A DNA stretch of 64,000 bases from NCBI GenBank assembly GCA_039193455.1, contig JBCCWO010000012.1:30317-94316 (forward strand), in the 5' to 3' direction. Made by a program: the position numbers and the translations under genes. The notes below the pieces were generated by a model, which did no database searches, was not told where the DNA came from, and worked only from the letters and a program-made list of their open reading frames with translations. The stretch is from JBCBGF01 sp039193455 (GTDB lineage: Bacteria > Pseudomonadota > Alphaproteobacteria > Rhodobacterales > Rhodobacteraceae). Position 1 is the stretch's first letter; each line of letters starts with the position of its first letter. This document shows, in pieces, positions 1-9,097 of the stretch.

Positions 1-1
1 G

Positions 2-778
2 GTGACCACGCTATTGGCCGGCAGCCGCACGGTGACCGACGACCCCCAGGGGATCTTTGGGATGAACGTCGATCAAGCGACCTTTCAGGCGGTGTCGGAG
101 GCCAACTTCATCCCCGCCGACCGCGCGCAGTTCTATTTCACCCCCACCGTGGTCAACACCGGCAGCGAGTTGGTGCTGTTTGACACCGGGCTGAACGGCG
201 CCGGGATCACCGGCGTGCTGGCCAGCGCGGGCTACACCCCGGATCAGATCGACGTGGTGGTGATCACGCATATGCACGGCGATCACATCGGCGGGCTTTT
301 GACCGACGGGGCCGCGACCTTCCCCAATGCGCGCGATGTCACCGGGCAGGTGGAATTCGATGCCTGGGCGGCGCAGGGCAATGACGGGTTCGAAGGCAAT
401 GTGCGTCCGCTGGCGGATCAGTTCAGCTTCATCGGCGATGGCGGCAGCGTCGCCTCGGGCATCACCGGCATGGCCGCCTTCGGGCACACGCCGGGGCACA
501 TGGTCTACATGATCGAAAGCGATGGCGCGCCGCTGGTGCTGATCGCGGATCTTGCCAACCACTATGTCTGGTCGCTGGCCTATCCCGATTGGGAAGTGCG
601 CTTTGACATGGACAAGGCCGGCGCAGCGCAATCGCGCCGCGCGGTGCTGGGCATGCTGGCGACCGACAAGATCCCGTTTGTCGGCTATCACATGCCCTTC
701 CCGGCCATGGGTTTTGTCGAAACGCGCGAGGATGGTTTCCGCTATGTCCCCGCGAGTTATCAGATGATTGCGGGCTGA
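2..778 (+). CDS. MBL-fold metallo-hydrolase, 5' end cut by the window
   Basis: Zinc-dependent hydrolase of the metallo-beta-lactamase fold; substrate unknown. The visible 258 residues contain the metal motif HMHGDH (H90, H92, D94, H95 in this frame), a second metal region GHTPGH at about 162-167, and a late GYH. The frame is open to the first base; the GTG at position 2 is probably internal, because related proteins of this type are about 300 or more residues and usually carry an export signal before this point. A strong terminator follows the stop, so this ends a transcription unit. Confidence 0.8.
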   Translation: MTTLLAGSRTVTDDPQGIFGMNVDQATFQAVSEANFIPADRAQFYFTPTVVNTGSELVLFDTGLNGAGITGVLASAGYTPDQIDVVVITHMHGDHIGGLLTDGAATFPNARDVTGQVEFDAWAAQGNDGFEGNVRPLADQFSFIGDGGSVASGITGMAAFGHTPGHMVYMIESDGAPLVLIADLANHYVWSLAYPDWEVRFDMDKAGAAQSRRAVLGMLATDKIPFVGYHMPFPAMGFVETREDGFRYVPASYQMIAG

Positions 779-803
779 CGACGGGCGTCGATCCCCGGCA
801 TAG

Positions 804-830
804 AGGCGCGTCCACAGGGCGCGCCTTTTT
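804..830 (+). terminator. Rho-independent terminator after the MBL-fold gene
   Basis: A 7-bp stem (AGGCGCG at 804-810 with CGCGCCT at 820-826), a 9-base loop and a T run at 826-830. It lies 26 bases after the stop codon of the upstream gene and before the sugar kinase gene. Confidence 0.8.
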
Positions 831-906
831 CGGTTGACGATCCCCCCATCTGTGCCGAGTTTGGCGCGGCCCGCGCGTTAGCGCAAACAACCCCAGCGGA
901 TCGTCC

Positions 907-1857
907 ATGAAAGCCCATATTCTCACGATCACCCTGAACCCCACCGTCGATTACGCGACCGCGACCGATGCCGTGGAGGCGGGGCCCAAGTTGCGCTGTG
1001 CCGAGCCGCATATCGATCCGGGCGGCGGTGGCATCAATGTGAGCCGCGCAATACGCCTGTTGGGCGGGCAGTCGACGGCGCTGGTCGCCATCGGCGGGGC
1101 GACGGGCGCGCATCTGCTTCAGCTTTTGGCGCTTGAGGGCGTGGCCACGGTTGCGTTCCAGGGGCCGGGCGAGACCCGGCAATCCGTGTCGGTCACCGAA
1201 GACAGCTCGGGCCAGCAATACCGGTTTGTCATGCCGGGGCCGTCCTGGGGTGAAGAAGATGTGCCGCGGGCGCTGACCACGGTGGATCAGGCCACGGGCG
1301 ACGGCACGCTCGTGGTGCTGTCGGGCAGTCAGCCACCCGGGGTGGCCAAGGATTTCCCGTCGATCCTGTCGGGGCACGTCGCGGGGCGCGGGGCACGGCT
1401 GATCGTGGATACGTCCGGGCCCGCGCTGTTCAACCTGGCCGAAGAGCCGCGCGAAGCGCTGTATGTCCTTCGGATGGACGGTGAGGAAGGCGAAGAGCTG
1501 GCCGGACAGCCCCACCCAAAGCCCGAGGATACGGCGGCGTTTGCGGAAAACCTGGTCAAAAAGGGTGTTGCACGCCATGTGATCGTGGCCCGCGGGGCCG
1601 ATGGGTCGGTTTTGTCGACGGCGGATGGCAGCTGGCACGCGGTGAGCGCCCCGGTCGACGTGGTGAGCGCGGTGGGCGCGGGCGACAGTTTTGTGGGCGC
1701 GTTCACGCTGGCGCTGGCACGCGAATGGTCGGTCGAGACCTGCCTGCAATTCGGCGTCGCCGCCGCCGCCGCGGCGGTCACGACCGAAGCGACGCGGCTC
1801 TGCGACCGCGAGGTGACCGAAGCGATGTTTGCCAACTGCAACGTGCGCGCGCTCTGA
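907..1857 (+). CDS. PfkB-family sugar kinase (1-phosphofructokinase / hexose kinase type)
   Basis: Cytoplasmic ATP-dependent kinase of the ribokinase/PfkB family, in the 1-phosphofructokinase/tagatose-6-phosphate kinase subgroup. It has 316 residues, the usual size. The N-terminal start TLNPTVD is typical of the subgroup; the substrate motif PGGGGINVSRA is at 38-48 and the signature GAGDSF at 257-262, with D260 as expected catalytic base. There is no PTS or fructose operon beside it, so the exact sugar phosphate cannot be told; 6-phosphofructokinase activity (PfkB/Pfk-2-like) is also possible. Confidence 0.85.
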   Translation: MKAHILTITLNPTVDYATATDAVEAGPKLRCAEPHIDPGGGGINVSRAIRLLGGQSTALVAIGGATGAHLLQLLALEGVATVAFQGPGETRQSVSVTEDSSGQQYRFVMPGPSWGEEDVPRALTTVDQATGDGTLVVLSGSQPPGVAKDFPSILSGHVAGRGARLIVDTSGPALFNLAEEPREALYVLRMDGEEGEELAGQPHPKPEDTAAFAENLVKKGVARHVIVARGADGSVLSTADGSWHAVSAPVDVVSAVGAGDSFVGAFTLALAREWSVETCLQFGVAAAAAAVTTEATRLCDREVTEAMFANCNVRAL

Positions 1858-1977
1858 TCCACTCGCCCCGACCGGTTTGCATTCGAGGTATTTCGCCCGG
1901 GGCGGGATATCGCAGATTAACCGCTTGATGATCGCGTCGGCCTTAACTCGCCCGTAAGAGCAAACTTTCTACTGGGT

Positions 1978-3075
1978 GTGTCCATGGGTGATCATGGTGG
2001 CCGGGCGTTTCCGGCGGACGTGCTGCAGTCGCTGCAGCTTTTCGACAATCCAATGTTCATTGTGACGGTTGGCGCGGGGCAGGATCTGCGTTTTGGCGGA
2101 TTGAACCACGCGCATGAGCGCGCCACTGGAATGTCGAGCGGGGATGTCACCGGAAAAACCCCGCACGAGGCGCTGCCGCCCCGGGTCGCGGATACCGTCC
2201 TGATAAACTACCGCGCCTGTCTGAGCGCCGACACCGCGACGACCTATGAAGAGCTGCTGGATCTGCCGGCCGGCGCGCGTTGGTGGCGCACAACGCTTAC
2301 CCCCTACCGGGTCGAGGGGAGGGTTCTTGCGATCATCGGTTCGTCGGTCGACATCACGCCGGTGAAAGAACGCAGCGCGGTGCTGGCCACCGATGGCGAC
2401 GGCATGCACCGCCAGGTCGCGGCGTTGCAGACGCTGGCCTTTGCCGCCACCTCGCGCATGCGCGGACCGCTCAATAACATGGTGACGCTGGGGCGGCTCT
2501 TGCGGGCCGAGCTGCGCCCGCCGCTGCGCCGCAAGGAACAGCTTCTCAGCATGATCATCGACACGGCGGTGCACGCGCTGGACGAGATCGACATTTTTGA
2601 GCGCGATCAGGAACTGGCGCAGGTCTGTGCCGCCTTCGGCGACAGCACGATCGACTTCGGACATCTGTGCCGCGATCTTGCGGCGTTGATCGACCCCGAA
2701 CGGCGGTTGAACATTTGCTTCCCCGACGCCCATGTCATTGGCCCGCCCGCCCGGGTCGAGCCCGCGATGCAGGCCGCGCTGTGCTATGCCGCGGCCCGGG
2801 CCGATGGCCGGATCGACATCAACCTGCGCCCCGATGCGCGCGAGGCCGACGGCGTACATCTGCGCCTGATCTGGGACGCCCGGCCCGCCCCGATGCACGA
2901 CGCGCTGACCGAGACGCGGCTGCGTACCCGGATCGATGCGCTGGGGTTGCATGTGCTGTTGACCCAGAACGCCAAACGCGAGGGGCGCACCGTTCTGGAC
3001 CTGACGCTGCCTAGCACGCGTTTTGTGTCAGAGCCTGCAATGGCCCTTAGCCAGAGCGGTCACGCCAGCGGTTGA
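1978..3075 (+). CDS. PAS-domain protein with degenerate histidine kinase region
   Basis: 365 residues from a GTG start; ATG at 1984 is an alternative. Residues about 15-130 form a PAS sensor domain (FDNPMFIV, then GKTP..., ending with SSVDIT before a linker). Residues about 148-185 look like the dimerisation helix of a histidine kinase (FAATSRMRGPLNNM), but the phosphate-accepting histidine is replaced by serine at 159. The C-terminal part has no clear N- or G-box. It may bind a partner rather than phosphorylate. No response regulator lies next to it. The 3' end overlaps the opposing nadE by 29 bases. Confidence 0.7.
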   Translation: MSMGDHGGRAFPADVLQSLQLFDNPMFIVTVGAGQDLRFGGLNHAHERATGMSSGDVTGKTPHEALPPRVADTVLINYRACLSADTATTYEELLDLPAGARWWRTTLTPYRVEGRVLAIIGSSVDITPVKERSAVLATDGDGMHRQVAALQTLAFAATSRMRGPLNNMVTLGRLLRAELRPPLRRKEQLLSMIIDTAVHALDEIDIFERDQELAQVCAAFGDSTIDFGHLCRDLAALIDPERRLNICFPDAHVIGPPARVEPAMQAALCYAAARADGRIDINLRPDAREADGVHLRLIWDARPAPMHDALTETRLRTRIDALGLHVLLTQNAKREGRTVLDLTLPSTRFVSEPAMALSQSGHASG

Positions 3076-4711
3076 CGATCGGATAACGGCGGTCGAGCCA
3101 GAAGGACCGCGGCGTCAGGCGCGGGCCCGGCGCGGACTGAAAGCGTTTGTATTCGCTGATGTAGATCAGGTGTTCGACCTTCTTGACGGTCGCACCGTCG
3201 AAGCCGTCGGCGACCAGCTCGGCCACGCTGCGCTCGCGATCGATCAGCCCGTCGAGGATCGCATCGAGCACCTCGTAGGGCGGCAGGCTGTCTTCATCCT
3301 TTTGATCTTCGCGCAGTTCCGCCGATGGCGGTTTGTCGATCACGCGCGGCGGGATAACCTCGCCTGCGGGCGCCTTCATCCACGGTCGGTGATTGGCGTT
3401 GCGCCAGCGGCAGGTCTCAAAAACCCGGGTCTTGTACAGGTCCTTGACCGGGTTGTAGCCGCCCGACATGTCGCCGTAGATCGTCGCATAGCCCACCGCG
3501 ACCTCGGACTTGTTGCCGGTCGTCAGGAGCATTTCGCCAAACTTGTTTGACAGCGCCATCAAGAGCAGCCCGCGCAAGCGCGACTGGATGTTTTCTTCGG
3601 CGATGTCGGGTTCGGTTCCGGCAAAGAGCCCGGCCAGCGCCTCTGTCACCGCCGCGCGGGGCCCCGAGATCGGGATCGTGTCAAGCCGACAGCCCAGCGC
3701 CGTGGCCACGCCGGTCGCGTCCTCAAGCGAGTGGTCCGAAGTGTATTCCGACGGCAGCATCACGCAGCGGACGTTTTCGGGACCCAGCGCATCGGCGGCG
3801 ATGGTGGCCACCAGCGCGCTGTCGATCCCGCCGGAGAGCCCCAGCAGGACCTTGCCGAATCCGGTCTTGCCGCAATAGTCGCGCAGTGTTTCGACCATCA
3901 CGCGATAGTCCTGCTCCCACGCGTCGGGCAAGGGCGCGATATCGCCGGACAGCGCGCGCCACCCCTCGGCCGTGTGTTCGAAGGTGACCTCTGCCAACGC
4001 CTCGTCATGCACGGGCAGCCGCAGCGCCAGCGCGCCGCCGGGGTTCAGCACAAAGGAGCCGCCGTCGAACATCTGGTCGTCCTGGCCGCCCACCATGTTG
4101 AGGTACACAAGCGGCAGGCCGGTTTCGACGGTGCGCGCCACCATGTGGTTGAGCCGGGTGTCGTACTTGCCGCGGTAATAGGGCGAGCCATTGGGAACCA
4201 GCAGGATCTCGGCGCCGCTTTCCTCAAGTGTTTCCGACACATCGGCGTGCCAGGCGTCTTCGCAGATGGGCGTTCCGATGCGGGTGAGGTTGTCGACCGA
4301 GAACGGCCCGCTGATCGGCCCCGGGGTGAAGAGGCGCACCTCGTCAAACACCGTCTCGTTCGGCAGGTGGTGTTTGAGCACCTGCGCCACCAGACGCCCG
4401 CCTTTGAGCACGTGATAGGCGTTGTAGAGCTGATCGCCCTGTATCAGAGGCCCGCCGATCGCCATGGCGGGGCCATCCGCGCAGGCCGCGCACAAGGCAT
4501 CGACATGGGCCATCGCATCGCGGGCGAACGCCTCTTTCATCACCAGGTCCTGGGTCTGGTAGCCGGTGATGAACATCTCGGGCAGCGCCACCATGTCGGA
4601 CCCGGCGGATTTCGCCGCCTCCCAGGCGGTGCGCGCCTTGTCGGCATTGCCCGCCAGATCGCCCACCGTGGGGTTCAACTGCGCCAGCGTCAGGCGAAAT
4701 CGGTTGCTCAT
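3047..4711 (-). CDS. nadE: Glutamine-dependent NAD+ synthetase
   Basis: Last step of NAD biosynthesis: amidates nicotinic acid adenine dinucleotide with ATP and glutamine. 554 residues in two domains. The N-terminal nitrilase-type glutaminase has the triad E45 (LPEMF), K113 (LKHHLPN) and C150 (TPICEDAW). The C-terminal ATP pyrophosphatase domain has the P-loop SGGIDS at 293-298. I chose the ATG at 4711 (MSNRFRL), where similarity begins, rather than an upstream ATG at 4777. Monocistronic; its 3' end converges on the PAS gene. Confidence 0.95.
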   Translation of the reverse strand: MSNRFRLTLAQLNPTVGDLAGNADKARTAWEAAKSAGSDMVALPEMFITGYQTQDLVMKEAFARDAMAHVDALCAACADGPAMAIGGPLIQGDQLYNAYHVLKGGRLVAQVLKHHLPNETVFDEVRLFTPGPISGPFSVDNLTRIGTPICEDAWHADVSETLEESGAEILLVPNGSPYYRGKYDTRLNHMVARTVETGLPLVYLNMVGGQDDQMFDGGSFVLNPGGALALRLPVHDEALAEVTFEHTAEGWRALSGDIAPLPDAWEQDYRVMVETLRDYCGKTGFGKVLLGLSGGIDSALVATIAADALGPENVRCVMLPSEYTSDHSLEDATGVATALGCRLDTIPISGPRAAVTEALAGLFAGTEPDIAEENIQSRLRGLLLMALSNKFGEMLLTTGNKSEVAVGYATIYGDMSGGYNPVKDLYKTRVFETCRWRNANHRPWMKAPAGEVIPPRVIDKPPSAELREDQKDEDSLPPYEVLDAILDGLIDRERSVAELVADGFDGATVKKVEHLIYISEYKRFQSAPGPRLTPRSFWLDRRYPIVNRWRDRSG

Positions 4712-4871
4712 GGTCCCACCGTGTCCTTCTCGAAGCCGTCTTATCAGAACCGCGTGTAAGGGAAAGGGATAGGGCAAAAAGCGTTGCGGGCCATGGGCGG
4801 CTCACCTAGGATTGCCACGTCCCGATGGGTGGCCGTGTGCGTGGCCCGGGACACAGGAGAGGGAGCCTGAC

Positions 4872-6305
4872 ATGACACTGTCGAAACTCGTCCGCGGAAC
4901 GGGCGCAGCCCTTGTGGTGGCATTGTCCACGCAGGGCGCCATTGCACAAAGCGACGGCGAAGTCCTGACCAAGCAGTACGATGACGGCGGAATCTACGAG
5001 GGCACGTTCCGCGAGGGCAAGCAGCACGGCCAGGGCACCTATCGGTTGCCCAACGGCTATGAATACACGGGCGAATGGGTGGATGGTGAGATTCGCGGCC
5101 AGGGTGTCGCGCGCTTCCCCAACGGCTCAATCTACGAGGGTGCCTTTGCGGCGGGCAAGCCCGAAGGACAGGGCAAGATCACCTTTGCCGATGGGGGCAC
5201 GTATGAAGGCGCCTGGGCCGATGGCGAGATGACCGGCGAAGGCGTGGCGACCTATGCCAACGGCGTGGTCTATACCGGCGGATTCGTAAACGCGCAGCAT
5301 TCCGGGCAGGGCCGGATGGAAAGCCCCTCGGGCTATGTCTACGAGGGCGGCTGGGTCGACGGCGTCAAAGAGGGCGACGGTCGGATCGAATATCCCGACG
5401 GCGCGATTTATGAAGGCACGCTGGCCGCCGGCAAGCGCGCGGGCGACGGCACGCTGACCATGCCCGACGGGCTGGTCTATGAGGGTGGCTGGCTGGACGG
5501 GCAGATCCACGGCCAGGGGCGGTTGGTGCAGCCCAACGGCGACGTTTACGTGGGGGCCTTTGTCAACGGCCAACGCGAAGGCGAAGGCATCGTGACCTAT
5601 GCCAATTCCGACGTCTACGCCGGCGCCTTTCTGGCCGACAAGCGCCACGGCCAGGGCACATTCACAGCAACCGATGGCTATGTCTACGAGGGGTCCTGGG
5701 TTGAAGGCAGCATCGCGGGCGAGGGCCAGGTGACCTATCCCGACGGATCGGTCTATGTCGGCACCTTCGTGGACGGGGTGGCCGACGGCACCGGCACGAT
5801 CACCTATGCCGATGGCTCGACCTATGAGGGCCAGTGGGTCAAGGGCGTGATCGAGGGCGAAGGCCGTGCGGTCTATGCCAACGGCCTGGTCTATGAGGGT
5901 GAGTTCCAGAATGCGCAAAACCACGGGCAAGGCGTGATGACCTACACCGATGGGTATCGTTACGAGGGCGCCTGGATCGAGGGGCAGCGGCACGGGCAAG
6001 GCATTGCCACCTATGCCGATGGCACGATCTACGAGGGCGCGTTCGTCGAGGGGCTGCGCGAAGGTCAGGGCACGATCCGCATGGCCGAGGGCTTTGTCTA
6101 CGAGGGCGAGTGGGCCGAGGGCGAGATCAATGGCATGGGCATTGCCACCTATGCCAATGGCGATGTCTACGAAGGCATGTTCGTCAATGGCCGTCGTGAG
6201 GGCGCGGGCACGATCCGCTATGCCTCGGGCGAGGTGGCCGAGGGCACGTGGGTGAACGGCGCGCTGACCCAGACCGAGGGCGCGACCGAGACCGTCACCG
6301 AATAG
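4872..6305 (+). CDS. Secreted MORN-repeat protein (19 repeats)
   Basis: 477 residues from the ATG at 4872, which has a purine-rich Shine-Dalgarno (GGAGAGGGAG) just upstream and opens a clean signal peptide (about 1-26, cleavage near TQGAIAQ). Almost all the rest is 19 tandem MORN units of about 23 residues of the form YEGxFxxGxxxGxGxxxxxxG. MORN arrays form long beta solenoids and are linked in other proteins to membrane or lipid contact and scaffolding; the role here is unknown. There is no enzyme domain. Export to the periplasm or beyond is inferred from the signal peptide. Confidence 0.85.
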   Translation: MTLSKLVRGTGAALVVALSTQGAIAQSDGEVLTKQYDDGGIYEGTFREGKQHGQGTYRLPNGYEYTGEWVDGEIRGQGVARFPNGSIYEGAFAAGKPEGQGKITFADGGTYEGAWADGEMTGEGVATYANGVVYTGGFVNAQHSGQGRMESPSGYVYEGGWVDGVKEGDGRIEYPDGAIYEGTLAAGKRAGDGTLTMPDGLVYEGGWLDGQIHGQGRLVQPNGDVYVGAFVNGQREGEGIVTYANSDVYAGAFLADKRHGQGTFTATDGYVYEGSWVEGSIAGEGQVTYPDGSVYVGTFVDGVADGTGTITYADGSTYEGQWVKGVIEGEGRAVYANGLVYEGEFQNAQNHGQGVMTYTDGYRYEGAWIEGQRHGQGIATYADGTIYEGAFVEGLREGQGTIRMAEGFVYEGEWAEGEINGMGIATYANGDVYEGMFVNGRREGAGTIRYASGEVAEGTWVNGALTQTEGATETVTE

Positions 6306-6315
6306 CGCCCCGGCG

Positions 6316-6822
6316 GTGGCGCGACAGGCGTTTACCTTCCGCTTTGCCGAGCCGGATGATGCGGGCGCGCTTGCCGCGCTGTTCCAAGAGGCAGAGCTGC
6401 ACTACTGGGGTACGCGGGACGGGGCCGAGGACGACGCCCGGGCGGTGGCCGATGCCATTGTGGGCGGGCGGTCCGGCGTGCAGGCGGTGCTTGCCTGTGT
6501 CGACGCCCAGCCCGTGGGGTTTGCCACCGTAACGCTGTTGCACCCTGCGCCGACACCGGCGGGGACGCTCTTCATGAAAGATCTCTATGTCAGCGCCGGG
6601 ATGCGGGGCAGCGGAATCGGTCGGGCGTTCCTGCGGTTTCTGGCACGTCATGCGGCCGCCCTGGGCTGCGTGCGGTTCGATTGGACCGCAGAGGCCGACA
6701 ACCCGCGCGCGGTCGCGTTCTATGAGGCGTTGGGGGCCGAGGTGGTTCGGGAGAAGGTGTATTTTCGCGTGCGCGGCGAGGATTTGGAGGGGTTTGGAGC
6801 GGACGAGGGGCCCGCATCTTAG
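6316..6822 (+). CDS. GNAT-family N-acetyltransferase
   Basis: 168 residues from a GTG start 10 bases after the MORN gene. The GNAT core is complete: beta-4 segment LFMKDLYVSAGMRGSGIG (acetyl-CoA loop at about 95-112) followed by NPRAVAFYEALGAEVV, the usual C-terminal motif. The substrate cannot be inferred. It could be cotranscribed with the MORN gene, but a functional link is not evident. Confidence 0.8.
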   Translation: MARQAFTFRFAEPDDAGALAALFQEAELHYWGTRDGAEDDARAVADAIVGGRSGVQAVLACVDAQPVGFATVTLLHPAPTPAGTLFMKDLYVSAGMRGSGIGRAFLRFLARHAAALGCVRFDWTAEADNPRAVAFYEALGAEVVREKVYFRVRGEDLEGFGADEGPAS

Positions 6823-6839
6823 CCCTTCGCGACGGGGCG

Positions 6840-8369
6840 TTACACCACCTCCCCCGCGTCAAGCTTTGCCAAGACGCCCTCTGCCTCCGCCAGCACCGTT
6901 GCGCGCCGCGCCGCGTCCATCCGATCCCAGGTGCGGTACATCTGGCCCATGCGCGGGTTGGTTGAGAACCGGTCACGGTGGCGGATCAGGAATTGCCAGT
7001 AGAGCAGGTTGAAGGGGCACGCCCCGTCGCCCGTCTTGGCCTTCACGCTGTAGTGGCATCCCCGGCAGTAATCGGACATCCGGTCGATGTAGGCCCCGGA
7101 CGACACATAGGGTTTTGACCCCACCACACCGCCATCGGCAAACTGGCTCATCCCGACGGTGTTGGGGCTTTCGACCCATTCGAAGGCGTCGATATAGACG
7201 CTGAGATACCATTCATGCACCTCGGTGGGGTCGATCCCCGCCAGAAGCGCAAAGTTGCCCGTCACCATCAGCCGCTGGATGTGATGGGCATAGGCGTGGT
7301 CGCGGGTCTGGCCCACCGCATGGGCGATGCAGTTCATCTTGGTCTCGGCCCCCCAGTAGAAATCGGGGAGTTTGCGTTGGTGGTTCAGCGCGTTGCGGCG
7401 GGGGTAATCGGGGCCCTCGCGGAAGTAGACGCCGCGGATGAACTCACGCCAGCCGATGATCTGGCGGATGAAGCCCTCGGCAGCGTTGATCGGGCAGTTG
7501 CCTTGCTTGTACGCCGCTTCGACGCGCTGGCAGATGTCGAGCGGGTCGAGCAGGCCGATATTGAGATAGGCCGAGATCATCGCGTGATGGAGGAAGGGGT
7601 CGTCTTCCAGCATCGCGTCCTGATAGTCCCCAAAGCTTGGCAGGGCGTGGGTGATGAAGTGGTCCAGCGTGGCTTCGGCGCCGTTGCGGTTGGTGGCCCA
7701 GACGAAGGGGCGGAGGCGGCCGAAATTGCCAGGGCACTCTCGCTCAACGAGGTCCAGCACATCGGTGGTGATCTGATCCGGCGCGGTCTCGAGCCGCGGT
7801 GCGCGGAAAAGATCGGCCTTTGCCGGTTTGCGGTTGTCGTGGTCGAAGTTCCACTTGCCGCCCTCGGGTTTGTCGCCGTCCATCAGAAGGCCGGTCTTGC
7901 GCCGCATCTCGCGGTAGAAATACTCCATCCGCAGTTCCTTGCGGCCCTCGGCCCAGCTGTCGAACTCGGCGTGGCCGGCGATAAAGCGGTCGTCTTCGAG
8001 GAGTTGCACGTCGAGCGGCGTGTCTTCCAGTGCCTGGATCAACCGCCACTCGCCGGGGCGGGTGGCGATCACTTTCGCCGCGCCGGTTTCCGCGGCCCGG
8101 CGGAGGAGTTCGCCGGGGATTGAGCCTGCGTTTTCCGGGGCGTCATAGCGGGTGTAAGCGACGGTCCAGCCCTCTGCCCGCAGCTCTTCGGCGAAGTGGC
8201 GCATGGCGGCGAAGATCAGCGCGATCTTTTGCGGGTGGTGGCCGACATAGGATGCCTCGTCGCGCACCTCGGCCATCACGACCGTGTCGGTGGCGCGGTC
8301 GCCCGCGCGCAGGGCGGCAACCGTTGGGGTCAGTTGATCCCCGAGGACAAGGATCAGACGGCTCACCAC
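6840..8369 (-). CDS. phrB: Iron-sulfur prokaryotic (6-4) photolyase, PhrB/CryB type
   Basis: Light-dependent repair flavoprotein, or photoreceptor, of the FeS-BCP/CryPro group. 509 residues; N-terminal Rossmann-type domain starts at once (LILVLGDQLTP), C-terminal helical FAD domain. The four cysteines that ligate the 4Fe-4S cluster in this group are all present: C347, C435, C438 and C451, with the C-x2-C-x12-C spacing known from Agrobacterium PhrB. Known members repair (6-4) photoproducts and bind FAD and a lumazine-type antenna; some regulate photosynthesis genes. The upstream SDR gene overlaps it by 7 bases, so the two are probably cotranscribed. Confidence 0.9.
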   Translation of the reverse strand: MVSRLILVLGDQLTPTVAALRAGDRATDTVVMAEVRDEASYVGHHPQKIALIFAAMRHFAEELRAEGWTVAYTRYDAPENAGSIPGELLRRAAETGAAKVIATRPGEWRLIQALEDTPLDVQLLEDDRFIAGHAEFDSWAEGRKELRMEYFYREMRRKTGLLMDGDKPEGGKWNFDHDNRKPAKADLFRAPRLETAPDQITTDVLDLVERECPGNFGRLRPFVWATNRNGAEATLDHFITHALPSFGDYQDAMLEDDPFLHHAMISAYLNIGLLDPLDICQRVEAAYKQGNCPINAAEGFIRQIIGWREFIRGVYFREGPDYPRRNALNHQRKLPDFYWGAETKMNCIAHAVGQTRDHAYAHHIQRLMVTGNFALLAGIDPTEVHEWYLSVYIDAFEWVESPNTVGMSQFADGGVVGSKPYVSSGAYIDRMSDYCRGCHYSVKAKTGDGACPFNLLYWQFLIRHRDRFSTNPRMGQMYRTWDRMDAARRATVLAEAEGVLAKLDAGEVV

Positions 8370-9028
8370 GGGATCTCCCGCCCGGCATAGTCATAGAACC
8401 CGCCGGATTGCGCGGACGTCAGCCCCGCGACCACATCCACAAGGTTTGCCGCGGCGTCCGCGGGCGGCACCGTCGTGTGTGCCGCCGCGTATTTCGCGGT
8501 GAAGTTTGTCGCCACGGTGCCGGGGTGCAGGCAGACGGCGATGGCCTGTTTGTGGGACCGCTTCAACTCGATCGCGGCGCCGTGGATCAGCTGGTTCAAG
8601 CCCGCCTTTGCGGCGCGGTAGCTGTGCCAGCCGCCAAGGCCATTGTCCCCAATGGAGCCCACCCGCGCCGATAGTGCAGCGAAGACGGCGCGGCGGTCGC
8701 GCGGGATCAGCGGCAGCGCGTGTTTAAGGACCAGCATCGGACCCACCGCATTCAGAATGTATTGATTTGCAAGGGTTTCAGCCGTGACCTGTTTCACCGC
8801 CTTCTCGGGCTCGGCCCCGTCAATGACAAGTGCACCCGTGGCCACGAAGATCAGGTCGAACGGCCCGTCCATAGCGCCCAGATGCGCCGCAACGCTCGCC
8901 TCATCGGTGACATCAAGCCCGTCGACCGACCGCGACAGCCCCGTCACCGCAACGCCGCGTTTCGTCAATTCCGCTGCCACCGCCGCGCCGATCCCGCCCG
9001 ACGCGCCGACCACCAATGCCCGTTCCAT
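8363..9028 (-). CDS. SDR-family NAD(P)-dependent oxidoreductase
   Basis: 221-residue short-chain dehydrogenase of the small csgA-like type. The nucleotide motif GASGGIG is at 8-14 and the catalytic residues S120, Y137 and K141 (YRAAK) are in place. Its 3' end overlaps the start of the photolyase gene by 7 bases; SDR genes of this type often sit beside photolyase/cryptochrome genes in Rhodobacteraceae as far as I recall. Substrate unknown. Confidence 0.85.
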   Translation of the reverse strand: MERALVVGASGGIGAAVAAELTKRGVAVTGLSRSVDGLDVTDEASVAAHLGAMDGPFDLIFVATGALVIDGAEPEKAVKQVTAETLANQYILNAVGPMLVLKHALPLIPRDRRAVFAALSARVGSIGDNGLGGWHSYRAAKAGLNQLIHGAAIELKRSHKQAIAVCLHPGTVATNFTAKYAAAHTTVPPADAAANLVDVVAGLTSAQSGGFYDYAGREIPW

Positions 9029-9097
9029 GCCTCACCCTTCGTTGACCTCGGGCGAGATAGGGCCAGTTGGGTTAATGACGAGCCCCGGGAGACGCCC

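Noticed and set aside
5127..5999. 290-codon minus-strand frame within the MORN gene
   Set aside because: Repetitive antisense shadow of the MORN repeats.
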